Shown here piece after piece: positions 1-5,793 of a DNA stretch of 9,894 bases (positions are counted from its first letter, which is position 1; every line of letters begins with the position of its first letter). Under the pieces are notes generated by a model. The model did no database searches, was not told the DNA's origin, and saw only the letters and a program-made list of their open reading frames with translations. The position numbers were made by a program, and so were the translations under genes. The stretch comes from Candidatus Aminicenantota bacterium (GTDB lineage Bacteria > Acidobacteriota > Aminicenantia > Aminicenantales > Aminicenantaceae). The DNA is taken from contig JAUXEH010000092.1 in assembly GCA_030620655.1 (NCBI GenBank), positions 1 through 9,894 on the forward strand. The letters run 5' to 3'.

Positions 1-23
1 CACTACGTCATCCGCCAGTTTCT

Positions 24-41
24 TTCCTTTGGTTCCTTTGG
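24..41. repeat. Tandem 9-bp direct repeat TTCCTTTGG
   Basis: TTCCTTTGG occurs twice back to back (24-32 and 33-41). The second copy overlaps the left end of the inverted-repeat element at 37-282. It could be a trace of element insertion or simple slippage. Its significance is unknown. Confidence 0.4.
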
Positions 42-282
42 GGACAGACCATGAAATATATTGATATTGTTATAAATACAGTGGGAAATACCCCAAATTC
101 CGGCCTTATAAGTTCAGTTTTGGTAGAGAAAATAGAACTGTAAGGCCTCTATGATAGAGATGAGCAAGAGTGTTCTTAGTGGCTTATTTATTGGGGTGAA
201 AATCACGTCCTAAGCACTGGATTCGGCCAGAAATGTAATATAAATGCAGTTATTTCAACATATTTCATGGTCTGACCCCAAA
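37..282. mobile_element. MITE-like non-coding element with terminal inverted repeats
   Basis: The ends at 37-59 and 260-282 are inverted repeats of each other over 23 bp with one mismatch (A44 against a non-complementary A at 275). The left end carries TGGGGACAGACCATGAAATA. Inside lies a second imperfect hairpin, arms 102-121 and 129-147 (GGCCTTA...TTTT against its complement) around a 7-nt loop. The interior is AT-rich compared with the flanking genes and has no convincing reading frame. Terminal repeats, small size, nested palindrome and no coding potential fit a non-autonomous miniature element or a REP-type element mobilised in trans. I see no clear target-site duplication. The right end lies 8 bp beyond the vapC stop codon, so it may also end vapBC transcription. 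The mobility class is inferred. Confidence 0.55.
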
Positions 283-290
283 TCGATAGA

Positions 291-647
291 TTAGAAGGCG
301 ATATCTAGATCGGCGGCGGTCTTGGCCAGGTGCCGGTCTTCCGTCCAGATCTCGATGCCGGACAGGAGCGCCGATGCCAGCAGGTGCACGTCGACCATTC
401 CCAGCCCCTGCCGCATGAGCCTGCGAGACTCGATAAAGCCGCGAACCTCGTCATGTTCGGCTGAGAGAGCCAGGGGCAGGTTTTGCATGAGGCTCAGGAT
501 CTCCTCCCTGTTCTTGAGACCGCCGCACGCCAGCTCGCCGATTACGAAGGGGTGAGTCGCGACCGTACCCTTGTCCAGCAGTTCGGAAAGTTCCGCATGG
601 TCCCCCCTGAGATGAGAAATCCATACGGAAGTGTCAACCAATACCAT
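291..647 (-). CDS. vapC: PIN-domain ribonuclease toxin, VapC family
   Basis: This 118-residue protein is a single PIN domain, the usual length for a VapC toxin. VapC toxins are metal-dependent RNases that cut tRNA or rRNA in the cytoplasm when their antitoxin is degraded. The acidic active-site set is visible: D5 in the opening VDTSVW motif, E38 in IGEL, D86 in GMVDVHLLA and D104 in WTEDRHL. The start ATG lies 18 nt after the stop of the upstream antitoxin gene on the same strand, so the two are co-transcribed. Ribosome-binding signals are weak: an AGGGA sits about 15 nt upstream, farther than usual, suggesting translational coupling to vapB. The gene ends 8 bp from the terminal repeat of the adjacent MITE-like element. 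Family assignment is firm; the RNA target cannot be read from sequence. Confidence 0.93.
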   Translation of the reverse strand: MVLVDTSVWISHLRGDHAELSELLDKGTVATHPFVIGELACGGLKNREEILSLMQNLPLALSAEHDEVRGFIESRRLMRQGLGMVDVHLLASALLSGIEIWTEDRHLAKTAADLDIAF

Positions 648-665
648 TGTATTATGAGTAGATCC

Positions 666-857
666 CTAAAAAAGCCTTCTTCGCGAAGATCCCCGCAGAA
701 ATTTTTCCGATCCGTGCAGGAGGGATAGCCTCTTGCTGCTTTCCAGCGTGATCAGCGCCTCCAAACCCTTCCTCACCAGCGCTGTTTTCTCTGAGATTCC
801 AGTGAGTGTTTTGGCTTTATTCAGAAGACTGTCATCAATGTTTAATGTCGTCCTCAT
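666..857 (-). CDS. vapB: VapB-type antitoxin (ribbon-helix-helix DNA-binding)
   Basis: This 63-residue protein opens with MRTTLNIDDSLLNKAKTLTG and continues with the EKTALVRKGLEALI segment, the signature of the VapB antitoxin family found next to PIN toxins. The N-terminal strand-helix-helix should dimerise, bind the operator and repress the pair; the basic, arginine-rich C-terminus (GSSRRRLF) should block the toxin active site. A longer in-frame extension upstream exists, but it runs through AT-rich, repeat-containing promoter DNA and is not expected to be translated. An ATG two codons earlier (863) is a possible alternative start. Neither ATG has a Shine-Dalgarno sequence, and the predicted promoter lies only a few bases upstream, so a leaderless mRNA is plausible. 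It is followed at 18 nt by vapC. Confidence 0.88.
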   Translation of the reverse strand: MRTTLNIDDSLLNKAKTLTGISEKTALVRKGLEALITLESSKRLSLLHGSEKFLRGSSRRRLF

Positions 858-863
858 ATGCAT

Positions 864-893
864 ATATATGTATGATTGATACATACATGTCAA
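864..893 (-). promoter_or_regulatory. vapBC promoter with overlapping palindromic operator
   Basis: On the minus strand a perfect -35 TTGACA occupies 888-893. An AT-rich -10 region (ATATAT, 864-869) follows at 18 nt, with 17- and 19-nt alternatives close by. Lying across it is an inverted repeat at 868-888, ATGTATG / CATACAT with 7-bp perfect arms and a 7-bp spacer. This is where an autoregulatory VapB dimer would be expected to bind. The predicted transcription start falls almost on the vapB ATG. The sequence signals are seen; autoregulation is inferred from the family. Confidence 0.65.
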
Positions 894-928
894 GAAAAAA
901 ATAAAAAATATCTTACTCACAGTTAGTA

Positions 929-961
929 AAAAGAGGACAGTCCCTATAATTGCCCCTTTTT
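929..961. repeat. Degenerate GGGGACAG-class palindromic repeat
   Basis: The segment runs AAAAAGAGGACAG, then TCCCTATAAT, then TGCCCCTTTTT, giving an imperfect hairpin (AAAAAG.GG against CC.CTTTTT). It closely resembles the intact hairpin at 5627-5674, which has AAAAGGGGACAG on one side and CTGTCCCCTTTT on the other. I read it as a decayed copy of the same palindromic repeat. It lies in the divergent gap between vapB and the gene starting at 1031, and it makes a start upstream of 1031 for that gene less likely. Confidence 0.5.
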
Positions 962-1030
962 GGAGTGATTGACAATGTGCCGCCGGTCCTATACCTTTCC
1001 ATTGAACGTACCCCACAGGAGGTTGCTGTC

Positions 1031-1891
1031 GTGCAGCACTCAATCATCAAGGTTTTGGCTTTTGTGATCCTTGCGGCTGTTCTGGTCGGGTCGGCGCAGG
1101 CCGACCGGAGGGGCCAGATCTATAACCTGGGCCTCGATCTGGCAGACAGAGCCGGCTACCTGGCCCAGTCCAGCTACGATCAATTCGAAGGGTGGGATGG
1201 GACCATCTCCGACCAGGAACAGGCCGTCCTCTTTGAATCCGAAGCCTTCGCCGCCTCCTGCCGCCTTTTCGTGAAGCTCACGGAGGCAAGGTCCGGATAT
1301 TTCAAGAGCAGCCACCTCCGCACCAACCTATACAATGCCTTTACCTACCTGCTACGCTCGTTCAGGGACCTGGAGCGGGAGATGAGGGCCGCCGGCGTCA
1401 TGCCCTATGCCCTGAGGGACTGTGACCAGATCCTCGGCCGCTTAGAAAACGAATTTTCCCTGTGGCCTGCGGTGGACAACCTGGCTTACCTGCACCAGAA
1501 ATACGTTAAGGCCCGGGATGCCACGGTCTACATGATCGAGAGAAGGGGACCGGGTGTTTATGTCCGGCGCGCCTTCAGAGACCTGGAAGCCATTTACCGC
1601 TACAACTACAGTCTGGGCCGGGGCAAGGATCCGTGGGAGCATCTGGTCGAGGTCCCGTACGAGACACTCGAGATGATGGGGGCAGGGCCCATGGTCGAGC
1701 TCACGTTCGAAGGCCTCATGATCATGGAAATGAGCGAGCGCCCCAACCGTTCCGTCTATCTCATCGAAAACGGCCGGCGACGCGGCATCACCTCTGGCAA
1801 CCTGATACCGCGGTACGGGGGCTGGAACAACGTGTTCGAGGTTCCCCTGGAGATCCTCAACAAATACCCCCTTGGCGAACCCATCCGCTAG
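1031..1891 (+). CDS. Exported protein of unknown function with C-terminal VYLIENG-type segment
   Basis: I place the start at GTG 1031 because a perfect AGGAGG (1017-1022) sits 8 nt upstream and the protein then begins directly with a signal peptide: short N-region, hydrophobic core IIKVLAFVILAAVLVG and cleavage after SAQA (residue 24). The 286-residue product has a mainly helical middle (residues about 28-200, with many Tyr, Leu and Arg). Its compact C-terminal segment (238-282) contains SVYLIENGRRRGITS and GWNNVFEVPLEILNKYPLG. This VYLIENG-R-ITS-GW-V-YP-G pattern resembles a small module seen near the ends of other secreted bacterial proteins; I cannot name the family. No catalytic residues are evident. 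The gene is followed on the same strand, after 115 bp, by a second exported protein, so they may share an envelope-related role. Function unknown. Confidence 0.8.
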   Translation: MQHSIIKVLAFVILAAVLVGSAQADRRGQIYNLGLDLADRAGYLAQSSYDQFEGWDGTISDQEQAVLFESEAFAASCRLFVKLTEARSGYFKSSHLRTNLYNAFTYLLRSFRDLEREMRAAGVMPYALRDCDQILGRLENEFSLWPAVDNLAYLHQKYVKARDATVYMIERRGPGVYVRRAFRDLEAIYRYNYSLGRGKDPWEHLVEVPYETLEMMGAGPMVELTFEGLMIMEMSERPNRSVYLIENGRRRGITSGNLIPRYGGWNNVFEVPLEILNKYPLGEPIR

Positions 1892-1916
1892 GTGGAAACA
1901 CATCACATAACATGTC

Positions 1917-1938
1917 CGGCTGTGCAAGGTGCACACCG
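1917..1938. promoter_or_regulatory. Short inverted repeat TGTGCA-AGG-TGCACA
   Basis: Perfect 6-bp arms at 1921-1926 and 1930-1935 flank a 3-nt centre. With one bulged C the pairing extends to CGG/CCG. No T-run follows, so a classic terminator is unlikely. It lies between two same-strand exported-protein genes, about 70 bp before the next start, and could be an operator or an mRNA hairpin between them. Confidence 0.3.
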
Positions 1939-2006
1939 TATGTCCCCAATTTTGCTGCCGATGTACGACAAAACCTATGCTGGAACCGAAGCTGAAAGGA
2001 ACGGAT

Positions 2007-3587
2007 ATGGCCCGTACGCGCGAATCGACACGAACCCGGATTATTTTCTGCACATCTATGACGCTTTCGATCTTCCTGATCGGGCCGTGCTTTCCCTCCG
2101 CCGCTTCCGGCACGGAAATGCCTGAAGGGGCGCGGGGTGTTTATTTCCCTTCGGCATGCCTTAGCGGCCGGAGCTTCGAGGCGATCGTCCACTATATGCA
2201 GGCCGCGGGGCTCGACCTGGCTGTGCTGCACGCCAAGGACCCTCTGGGCCGGCTGTTCTGGGAATCCGGAAACCCGATCGCTCGAGACATGGGAGCCTCG
2301 TCAGGCAAAACGCCGATCGAAACCGCAGTCTCCACCCTCAAGGACAAAGGCATATGGACGGCAGCCAAGGTGGATGTGTTCCAGGACAGCATCTTGGTCA
2401 AGCACTTCCCCGAGATGGGGGTCATGGATTCTGAAACGGGCGTGCTCTGGGCCGACCACAAGGGCCTTCACTGGGCCAATCCCTATGACCGCAGGGTCTG
2501 GGAGTACACGGTGGATCTCTGCCTGGAGCTCATAGACCTCGGTGTGGACGAGATCCAATTCGACTATGTGCGCTTCCCGAGTGACGGCAACATGTCCACT
2601 CTGGAGTATCCTATCGTCATCGAGGGCACATCTCCGGAGGAGTGCATCGGCCGATTTCTCGCCTATGCCCATTCCCGGCTCAAGCCCAAAGGCGCCATCA
2701 TATCCGTCGACCTTTTTGGTATGACGGCCTGGAAAACCGACGACTTCGGCGTGGGCCAGGTCCTGGAGCTGATCGCTCCGCACGTGGATGTGATCTGTCC
2801 CATGCTCTACCCCTCGCATTTCCCGAAAAACTTCCTGAATCTCGAAAACCCGGGCCAGTATCCCCACCGGGTCATGAAGTCGAGCCTGGAGGCGATGAAG
2901 AAACGGACAGACAAGGACGTCCGTCCCTGGATCCAGGGTTTCTGGTACACACCCGTTGAGATCGATGCCCAGCTCCGGGGCGTCAGTGAAGCCGGCATCC
3001 AGGCCTGGACGGTGTGGCATCCGAGCGGCAGGTATGCCGAGACGTTCCGGGCCCTCGAGATGCACGCGGGCAGCAGTTTCCCCGAGCCGGTGATGTATCC
3101 ACCGCTCGAGAACCTGAGAGGCCGGGGCGACCTGGTGCTGCCGGGGCGGTCGGAGATCATCAATTTCACACGCTACCGTGAAGGGTATTCCATCCTCTCC
3201 CTCGACGAATCCACCCAAGAAAAATATGAATATGCCACGATCATGGGGGTGGTCTCCACGCTGGATGAGAGCATCGCGGACAGGATCCTGACCGCTCGTG
3301 GGATCGCGCTCTCATCCTGGGCCAACCGCTACGCCAAGGACACACACATCGTGGACCTTATCGTAGCTGATCTCGATGTGGATCCGCGCCGGATGCGGGC
3401 CGAGCCCATCTACATCGACTGGGATGGCACCGCTGTGTTCAGCCGAACCGTACCGCCGGAGATCCTCGCGCTCTATGAGAGTTACGGTGAAGATGTTCAG
3501 TCTTCGCTGGTGGAAAATAATACGTCACCGCAATTACGAACTAGAGCACTTAGGACCCCCATTTTGGGGCCAAAACGTGGGGTTTAA
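2007..3587 (+). CDS. Exported DUF4015-type putative glycoside hydrolase
   Basis: The 526-residue product starts at ATG 2007, preceded by AAAGGA with 6 nt spacing. Residues 1-35 form a probable signal peptide (basic start, core IIFCTSMTLSIFLIG, cleavage near SAASG). Residues about 43-350 match the DUF4015 putative glycoside hydrolase domain, a TIM-barrel fold. Visible landmarks are RGVYFPS (43-49), AVLHAKD (72-78), ARDMG, KVDVFQD (121-127), the hallmark DEIQFDYVRFPS (181-192), VDLFGM (234-239), MLYPSHF (266-272) and WTVWHPSG (334-341). D186 in FDYVRF is the best candidate for an active-site acid. The family is thought to act on polysaccharide; the substrate is unknown. Residues about 365-500 form an additional domain I do not recognise. 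The last 20-25 residues are encoded partly by a palindromic sequence and look like an acquired tail. The neighbouring exported protein upstream suggests a shared cell-surface role. Confidence 0.85.
   Translation: MARTRESTRTRIIFCTSMTLSIFLIGPCFPSAASGTEMPEGARGVYFPSACLSGRSFEAIVHYMQAAGLDLAVLHAKDPLGRLFWESGNPIARDMGASSGKTPIETAVSTLKDKGIWTAAKVDVFQDSILVKHFPEMGVMDSETGVLWADHKGLHWANPYDRRVWEYTVDLCLELIDLGVDEIQFDYVRFPSDGNMSTLEYPIVIEGTSPEECIGRFLAYAHSRLKPKGAIISVDLFGMTAWKTDDFGVGQVLELIAPHVDVICPMLYPSHFPKNFLNLENPGQYPHRVMKSSLEAMKKRTDKDVRPWIQGFWYTPVEIDAQLRGVSEAGIQAWTVWHPSGRYAETFRALEMHAGSSFPEPVMYPPLENLRGRGDLVLPGRSEIINFTRYREGYSILSLDESTQEKYEYATIMGVVSTLDESIADRILTARGIALSSWANRYAKDTHIVDLIVADLDVDPRRMRAEPIYIDWDGTAVFSRTVPPEILALYESYGEDVQSSLVENNTSPQLRTRALRTPILGPKRGV
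3555..3583. repeat. Imperfect palindrome overlapping the 3' end of the hydrolase gene
   Basis: ACCCC..TTTTGG (3555-3567) is opposed by CCAAAA..GGGGT (3570-3583), an imperfect hairpin with a short centre. It covers the last codons of the upstream hydrolase gene and ends at its TAA. A weak TTTAAG follows, so it may help termination. It may equally be a small inserted repeat that replaced the original stop codon. Confidence 0.4.
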
Positions 3588-3613
3588 GCCTGATTTTATG
3601 GCCTTCTAAGCAC

Positions 3614-3635
3614 GTATCGACTGAATTAGCGATAC
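3614..3635. terminator. Possible weak bidirectional hairpin between convergent genes
   Basis: GTATCG (3614-3619) pairs with CGATAC (3630-3635), and an inner CT/AG pair gives about 8 bp with one bulge. It lies in the 67-bp gap between the convergent hydrolase and ACT-protein genes, the expected place for a shared terminator. There is no clear T-run on either side, so intrinsic termination is doubtful. Confidence 0.3.
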
Positions 3636-3654
3636 CTTCGAGTTGTCGGAGCGC

Positions 3655-4035
3655 CTATGATCGGAGGATGCGTATGGCGCGGTCCATGTCCGAGACGTCC
3701 ATGATCACCGCGACCTTCTTCGCGTCCTTGGTCGAGGTCGCGTAGCAGGATTCGATGTTGATCCCTTTCTTTCCTAAAGTCGTCGTGATCTTGGCCAGCA
3801 GGCCCGGCTGGTTCTTGAGCTCCAGCCTGAGGACCTGCCGTATTTCCGTCGCATAGCCCAGCTCTTCGAGCACTTTGGCGGCCTTCTTGTTATCCCGGGT
3901 CCACAGCTTCGCCGTGTCCTGGAACACACCGATGGATTCGATGTTGATGTTGTTTTTGGCCAGGTGGGTGCAGAGCTCACCCAGTGTTGCCGGCCGGTTC
4001 TCTAGAATAACGAAGATTTCTGATATTCTTTCCAT
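3655..4035 (-). CDS. Tandem ACT-domain protein
   Basis: This 126-residue protein consists of two ACT domains and nothing else. The first (about 4-67) contains NRPATLGELCTHLAKNNINIES; the second (about 70-126) contains NQPGLLAKITTTLGKKGINIES. ACT domains bind small ligands, most often amino acids, at domain interfaces, and control enzymes or transcription by dimerising. Stand-alone double-ACT proteins of this size are common in anaerobic deltaproteobacteria and archaea, often near phenylacetate-CoA ligase or indolepyruvate oxidoreductase genes, but no such partner is present here. The start ATG has AAGGGAG about 4 nt upstream. The gene is monocistronic and divergent from the 182-residue protein gene, with its own promoter. 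Likely a cytoplasmic amino-acid sensor; the ligand is unknown. Confidence 0.88.
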   Translation of the reverse strand: MERISEIFVILENRPATLGELCTHLAKNNINIESIGVFQDTAKLWTRDNKKAAKVLEELGYATEIRQVLRLELKNQPGLLAKITTTLGKKGINIESCYATSTKDAKKVAVIMDVSDMDRAIRILRS

Positions 4036-4049
4036 TTTTCTCCCTTAGC

Positions 4050-4098
4050 GACACGTTTGAGGTGTCTCAATCATAGCTATTTTTTAGGGCAATGTCTA
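4050..4098 (-). promoter_or_regulatory. Promoter of the ACT-protein gene with inverted repeats at the start site
   Basis: On the minus strand a -35 TAGACA (4093-4098) and a -10 TATGAT (4070-4075) are separated by 17 nt, a near-consensus sigma70 promoter reading toward the ACT gene. The predicted transcription start is near 4063. Two overlapping inverted repeats lie over it: TTGAG-GTGT-CTCAA (4057-4070) and GACAC-N7-GTGTC (4050-4066). This is a typical repressor-site position. The regulator is unknown. Confidence 0.6.
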
Positions 4099-4142
4099 TG
4101 GCCCAGGCTGTCATCCTGAAGCTTACCCCTCGATTTTTCCGG

Positions 4143-4172
4143 TTGACAACTCATTCTTTCTTTTTTTAAGAT
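4143..4172 (+). promoter_or_regulatory. Promoter for the 182-residue protein / metallohydrolase pair
   Basis: A perfect -35 TTGACA (4143-4148) is followed after 18 nt by TAAGAT (4167-4172), a four-of-six match to the -10 consensus. The gene starts at 4247, leaving about a 65-nt leader. It is the only good promoter-like sequence I see in this divergent gap on the plus strand. Confidence 0.5.
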
Positions 4173-4246
4173 GAAATCGGTTCAAGTGTTTAGCAAAGGG
4201 GATTTACGGTTTCCTCTGGAGTGAATCCCTGTATAGGGAGGGCCCA

Positions 4247-4795
4247 ATGAACAGACGCACAGTCCCGGTCATGGTGGATGACTGCAAGGACCTGGACGGA
4301 TTCCAGATGACCAGGGTAACGTATTTCTATGTCGAATCGCTCGAGCCGTCGGACAGCATCCTGTATGACGCCGGTCAGTTCGAATTCCCCGTCATATCCC
4401 TGGAGTTCACGGGGATCGTCTACAAGCCTTTGGGTCTCGGGGAGTATTTCGACAGCCCCGAGCTCATCGAGGAGTATTTCCAGGGGGTCGAGAAAAGCGA
4501 GATCCTCTACGTCGACTCGGACAACCTGTGGGTCCCCAACCGATTGTTCCCAAGCAAACCAAGCAGGGGTGAGGTCTTTCGGATGAATTCCCGGCTCTTC
4601 ACCCGCATCTACACCCTGTGCCGGGACGATGCCTTCCTGGATGACCGTGCCGTGAAGCTCAGCACCTCTGCCGGGGACATCCTCTTTTCCGAGGACGAGA
4701 CCAAGGCCTTCAAACGCTGGACCGAGGGAATCGTGAAGGGCGCGGTCGAGAACTATCCCAAGAACAAAGAACTCATGGTGAGATGGGAGGGATGA
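4247..4795 (+). CDS. Unrecognised 182-residue protein, coupled to a metallohydrolase
   Basis: I do not recognise this family. The start ATG has a strong GGGAGGG (4236-4242) 4 nt upstream. There is no signal peptide or membrane segment, so the product should be cytoplasmic. The first half is rich in aromatic and beta-forming stretches (VTYFYVE at 24-30, FEFPVISLEFTGIVYKPLG at 45-63). A Ser-Arg-Leu-Phe-Thr-Arg-Ile-Tyr segment (115-122) and a basic/acidic helical end (KAFKRWTEGIVKGAVENYPKN, about 153-173) follow. Only two cysteines (C13, C125) and no obvious catalytic motif are visible. Its TGA is one base before the ATG of the metallohydrolase gene, whose ribosome-binding site lies inside this gene's last codons. 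The two are therefore translationally coupled and probably work together. It may be a partner, regulator, substrate adaptor or immunity factor for the hydrolase; that is inference from position. Confidence 0.75.
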   Translation: MNRRTVPVMVDDCKDLDGFQMTRVTYFYVESLEPSDSILYDAGQFEFPVISLEFTGIVYKPLGLGEYFDSPELIEEYFQGVEKSEILYVDSDNLWVPNRLFPSKPSRGEVFRMNSRLFTRIYTLCRDDAFLDDRAVKLSTSAGDILFSEDETKAFKRWTEGIVKGAVENYPKNKELMVRWEG

Positions 4796-4796
4796 T

Positions 4797-5624
4797 ATGG
4801 GTGATCTGAGCGTGACCCTGATTGATGTGGGCTGGGGGGATTCCATCTTCATCGAGCACAACGATGATGCCGGCAGCGCCTACTACGGTCTGGTCGATTC
4901 CAATGATTCCAAGGAGATACAATCGACACGCATATTCATCGAACGCCTCTTCAAATACCGCAGGCAGGACCTGAGGAAGCCGCTCTTCGACTTCGTGCTG
5001 CTGTCGCATGCGCATGACGATCATGGCAAGGGGCTCGAAGGGATACTGCGGAGGTTCGGCACCCACCGGTTCTGGCATTCCAAGTCGGACCGGCTGGGGC
5101 CGTCCGCCCCCCTGATCCGTTTCTGCGAGCGGGACGACCGGGTCGGGCAGTACGACGCCCTCAACAGCGGGAAGCACCCCGATCCCCTGGGGGATATCCG
5201 GTTCGAGGTCCTGTGGCCGCACTGGAACCAGATCTCCCAGGATGAGAACGACAACTCCGTGGTCCTCGTGATGCACTACAAGGACGTGTCGGTGGTCCTG
5301 ACCGGGGACGCGGAAGAAGATGTGTGGTACGACATTTCGGACAGGATCCCGGAGGGAACGGTCTTCTTCAAGGTGCCGCACCACGGCTCCCGCAACGGCA
5401 GCCTGAATCACAACGGCCTTCCCACCTGGCTGCCGGACTGTCCGTCGAGCGCGCGGCTGGGCATTAGTTGCCTTTACAGGAAAGACTACAAGCACCCCCA
5501 TGACGCGGTCCTGAACACCTTCAGCAACGGCGGATACGAGTTCTTCCGGACGGACGAACACTATCATGTAACCTTCACGACCAACGGCATCGACGAGCAC
5601 TCGGTCAAGTACTCGCACACGTAA
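4797..5624 (+). CDS. Stand-alone ComEC-like metallo-beta-lactamase-fold hydrolase
   Basis: This 275-residue protein is a soluble metallo-beta-lactamase-fold hydrolase of the type found as the C-terminal domain of ComEC. There are no membrane segments and no signal peptide. Key features in order: the opening strand VTLIDVGWGDSIFIE (6-20; Trp where ComEC has Gln), the zinc-binding HAHDDH (71-76, HxHxDH), ENDNSVVL (150-157), LTGDAE with metal ligand D171 (168-173), VPHHGSRNGS (193-202) and a late KHPHD. The motor, helicase and channel parts of ComEC are absent. Such folds act on phosphodiesters or related esters, so nuclease or nucleotide phosphodiesterase activity is possible; the substrate is unproven. 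A GGGAGGG (4785-4791) is spaced 5 nt from the start, within the preceding gene. The gene is immediately followed by a perfect hairpin that should terminate the pair. Confidence 0.88.
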   Translation: MGDLSVTLIDVGWGDSIFIEHNDDAGSAYYGLVDSNDSKEIQSTRIFIERLFKYRRQDLRKPLFDFVLLSHAHDDHGKGLEGILRRFGTHRFWHSKSDRLGPSAPLIRFCERDDRVGQYDALNSGKHPDPLGDIRFEVLWPHWNQISQDENDNSVVLVMHYKDVSVVLTGDAEEDVWYDISDRIPEGTVFFKVPHHGSRNGSLNHNGLPTWLPDCPSSARLGISCLYRKDYKHPHDAVLNTFSNGGYEFFRTDEHYHVTFTTNGIDEHSVKYSHT

Positions 5625-5626
5625 TA

Positions 5627-5674
5627 AAAAGGGGACAGGTACATTTAGGGCTCTAAATGTACCTGTCCCCTTTT
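5627..5674. terminator. Perfect 22-bp hairpin, GGGGACAG-class repeat acting as likely terminator
   Basis: Left arm 5627-5648 (AAAA then GGGGACAGGTACATTTAG) pairs perfectly with right arm 5653-5674 around a 4-nt GGCT loop. A-run and T-run ends on both sides make it a plausible bidirectional intrinsic terminator, 3 bp after the metallohydrolase stop. The core is the same palindromic repeat class as the decayed copy at 929-961 and resembles the ends of the element at 37-282. The perfect symmetry suggests a recently spread repeat rather than a locally evolved terminator. Confidence 0.75.
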
Positions 5675-5711
5675 ATTTCCCGCTTTTTCCGAATATCATC
5701 CCTAGAGAGGA

Positions 5712-5739
5712 TTTACTTTTATGCTTTTCTTTATATGAT
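5712..5739 (+). promoter_or_regulatory. Candidate promoter for the C1 protease gene
   Basis: TTTACT (5712-5717) and TATGAT (5734-5739) are separated by 16 nt in an AT-rich gap just after the hairpin. The gene start is 55 bp downstream. The -10 is strong and the -35 moderate. Confidence 0.45.
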
Positions 5740-5793
5740 AAAGGAAAAAGCGCTGGCTGCGGTGTGCAATACGCATGAAAGGAAGGGATCGAA

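Noticed and set aside
950..1030. ATG start at 950 for the exported 286-residue protein
   Set aside because: It begins inside the degenerate repeat, has no ribosome-binding site, and would put 27 residues before the signal peptide. GTG 1031 has AGGAGG at 8 nt.
858..1043. N-terminal extension of vapB up to 1043 on the minus strand
   Set aside because: The extension passes through the promoter, the operator palindrome and a degenerate repeat, and the VapB family begins at the internal MRTTLNIDD.
1929..2006. ATG start at 1929 for the DUF4015-type hydrolase
   Set aside because: It lies inside the small TGTGCA-AGG-TGCACA inverted repeat and adds a Cys-rich stretch before the signal peptide. ATG 2007 has a good ribosome-binding site.
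2301..3218. Long open frame (305 codons) on the minus strand opposite the hydrolase gene
   Set aside because: It is fully antisense to a well-supported family gene, its translation is rich in His, Arg and Asp without domain character, and GC-rich codon bias commonly opens such frames.
4773..5618. Long open frame (281 codons) opposite the metallohydrolase gene
   Set aside because: It is antisense to a protein with clear metal-binding motifs; the antisense translation is Val/Gly/Pro-rich with no recognisable domain.
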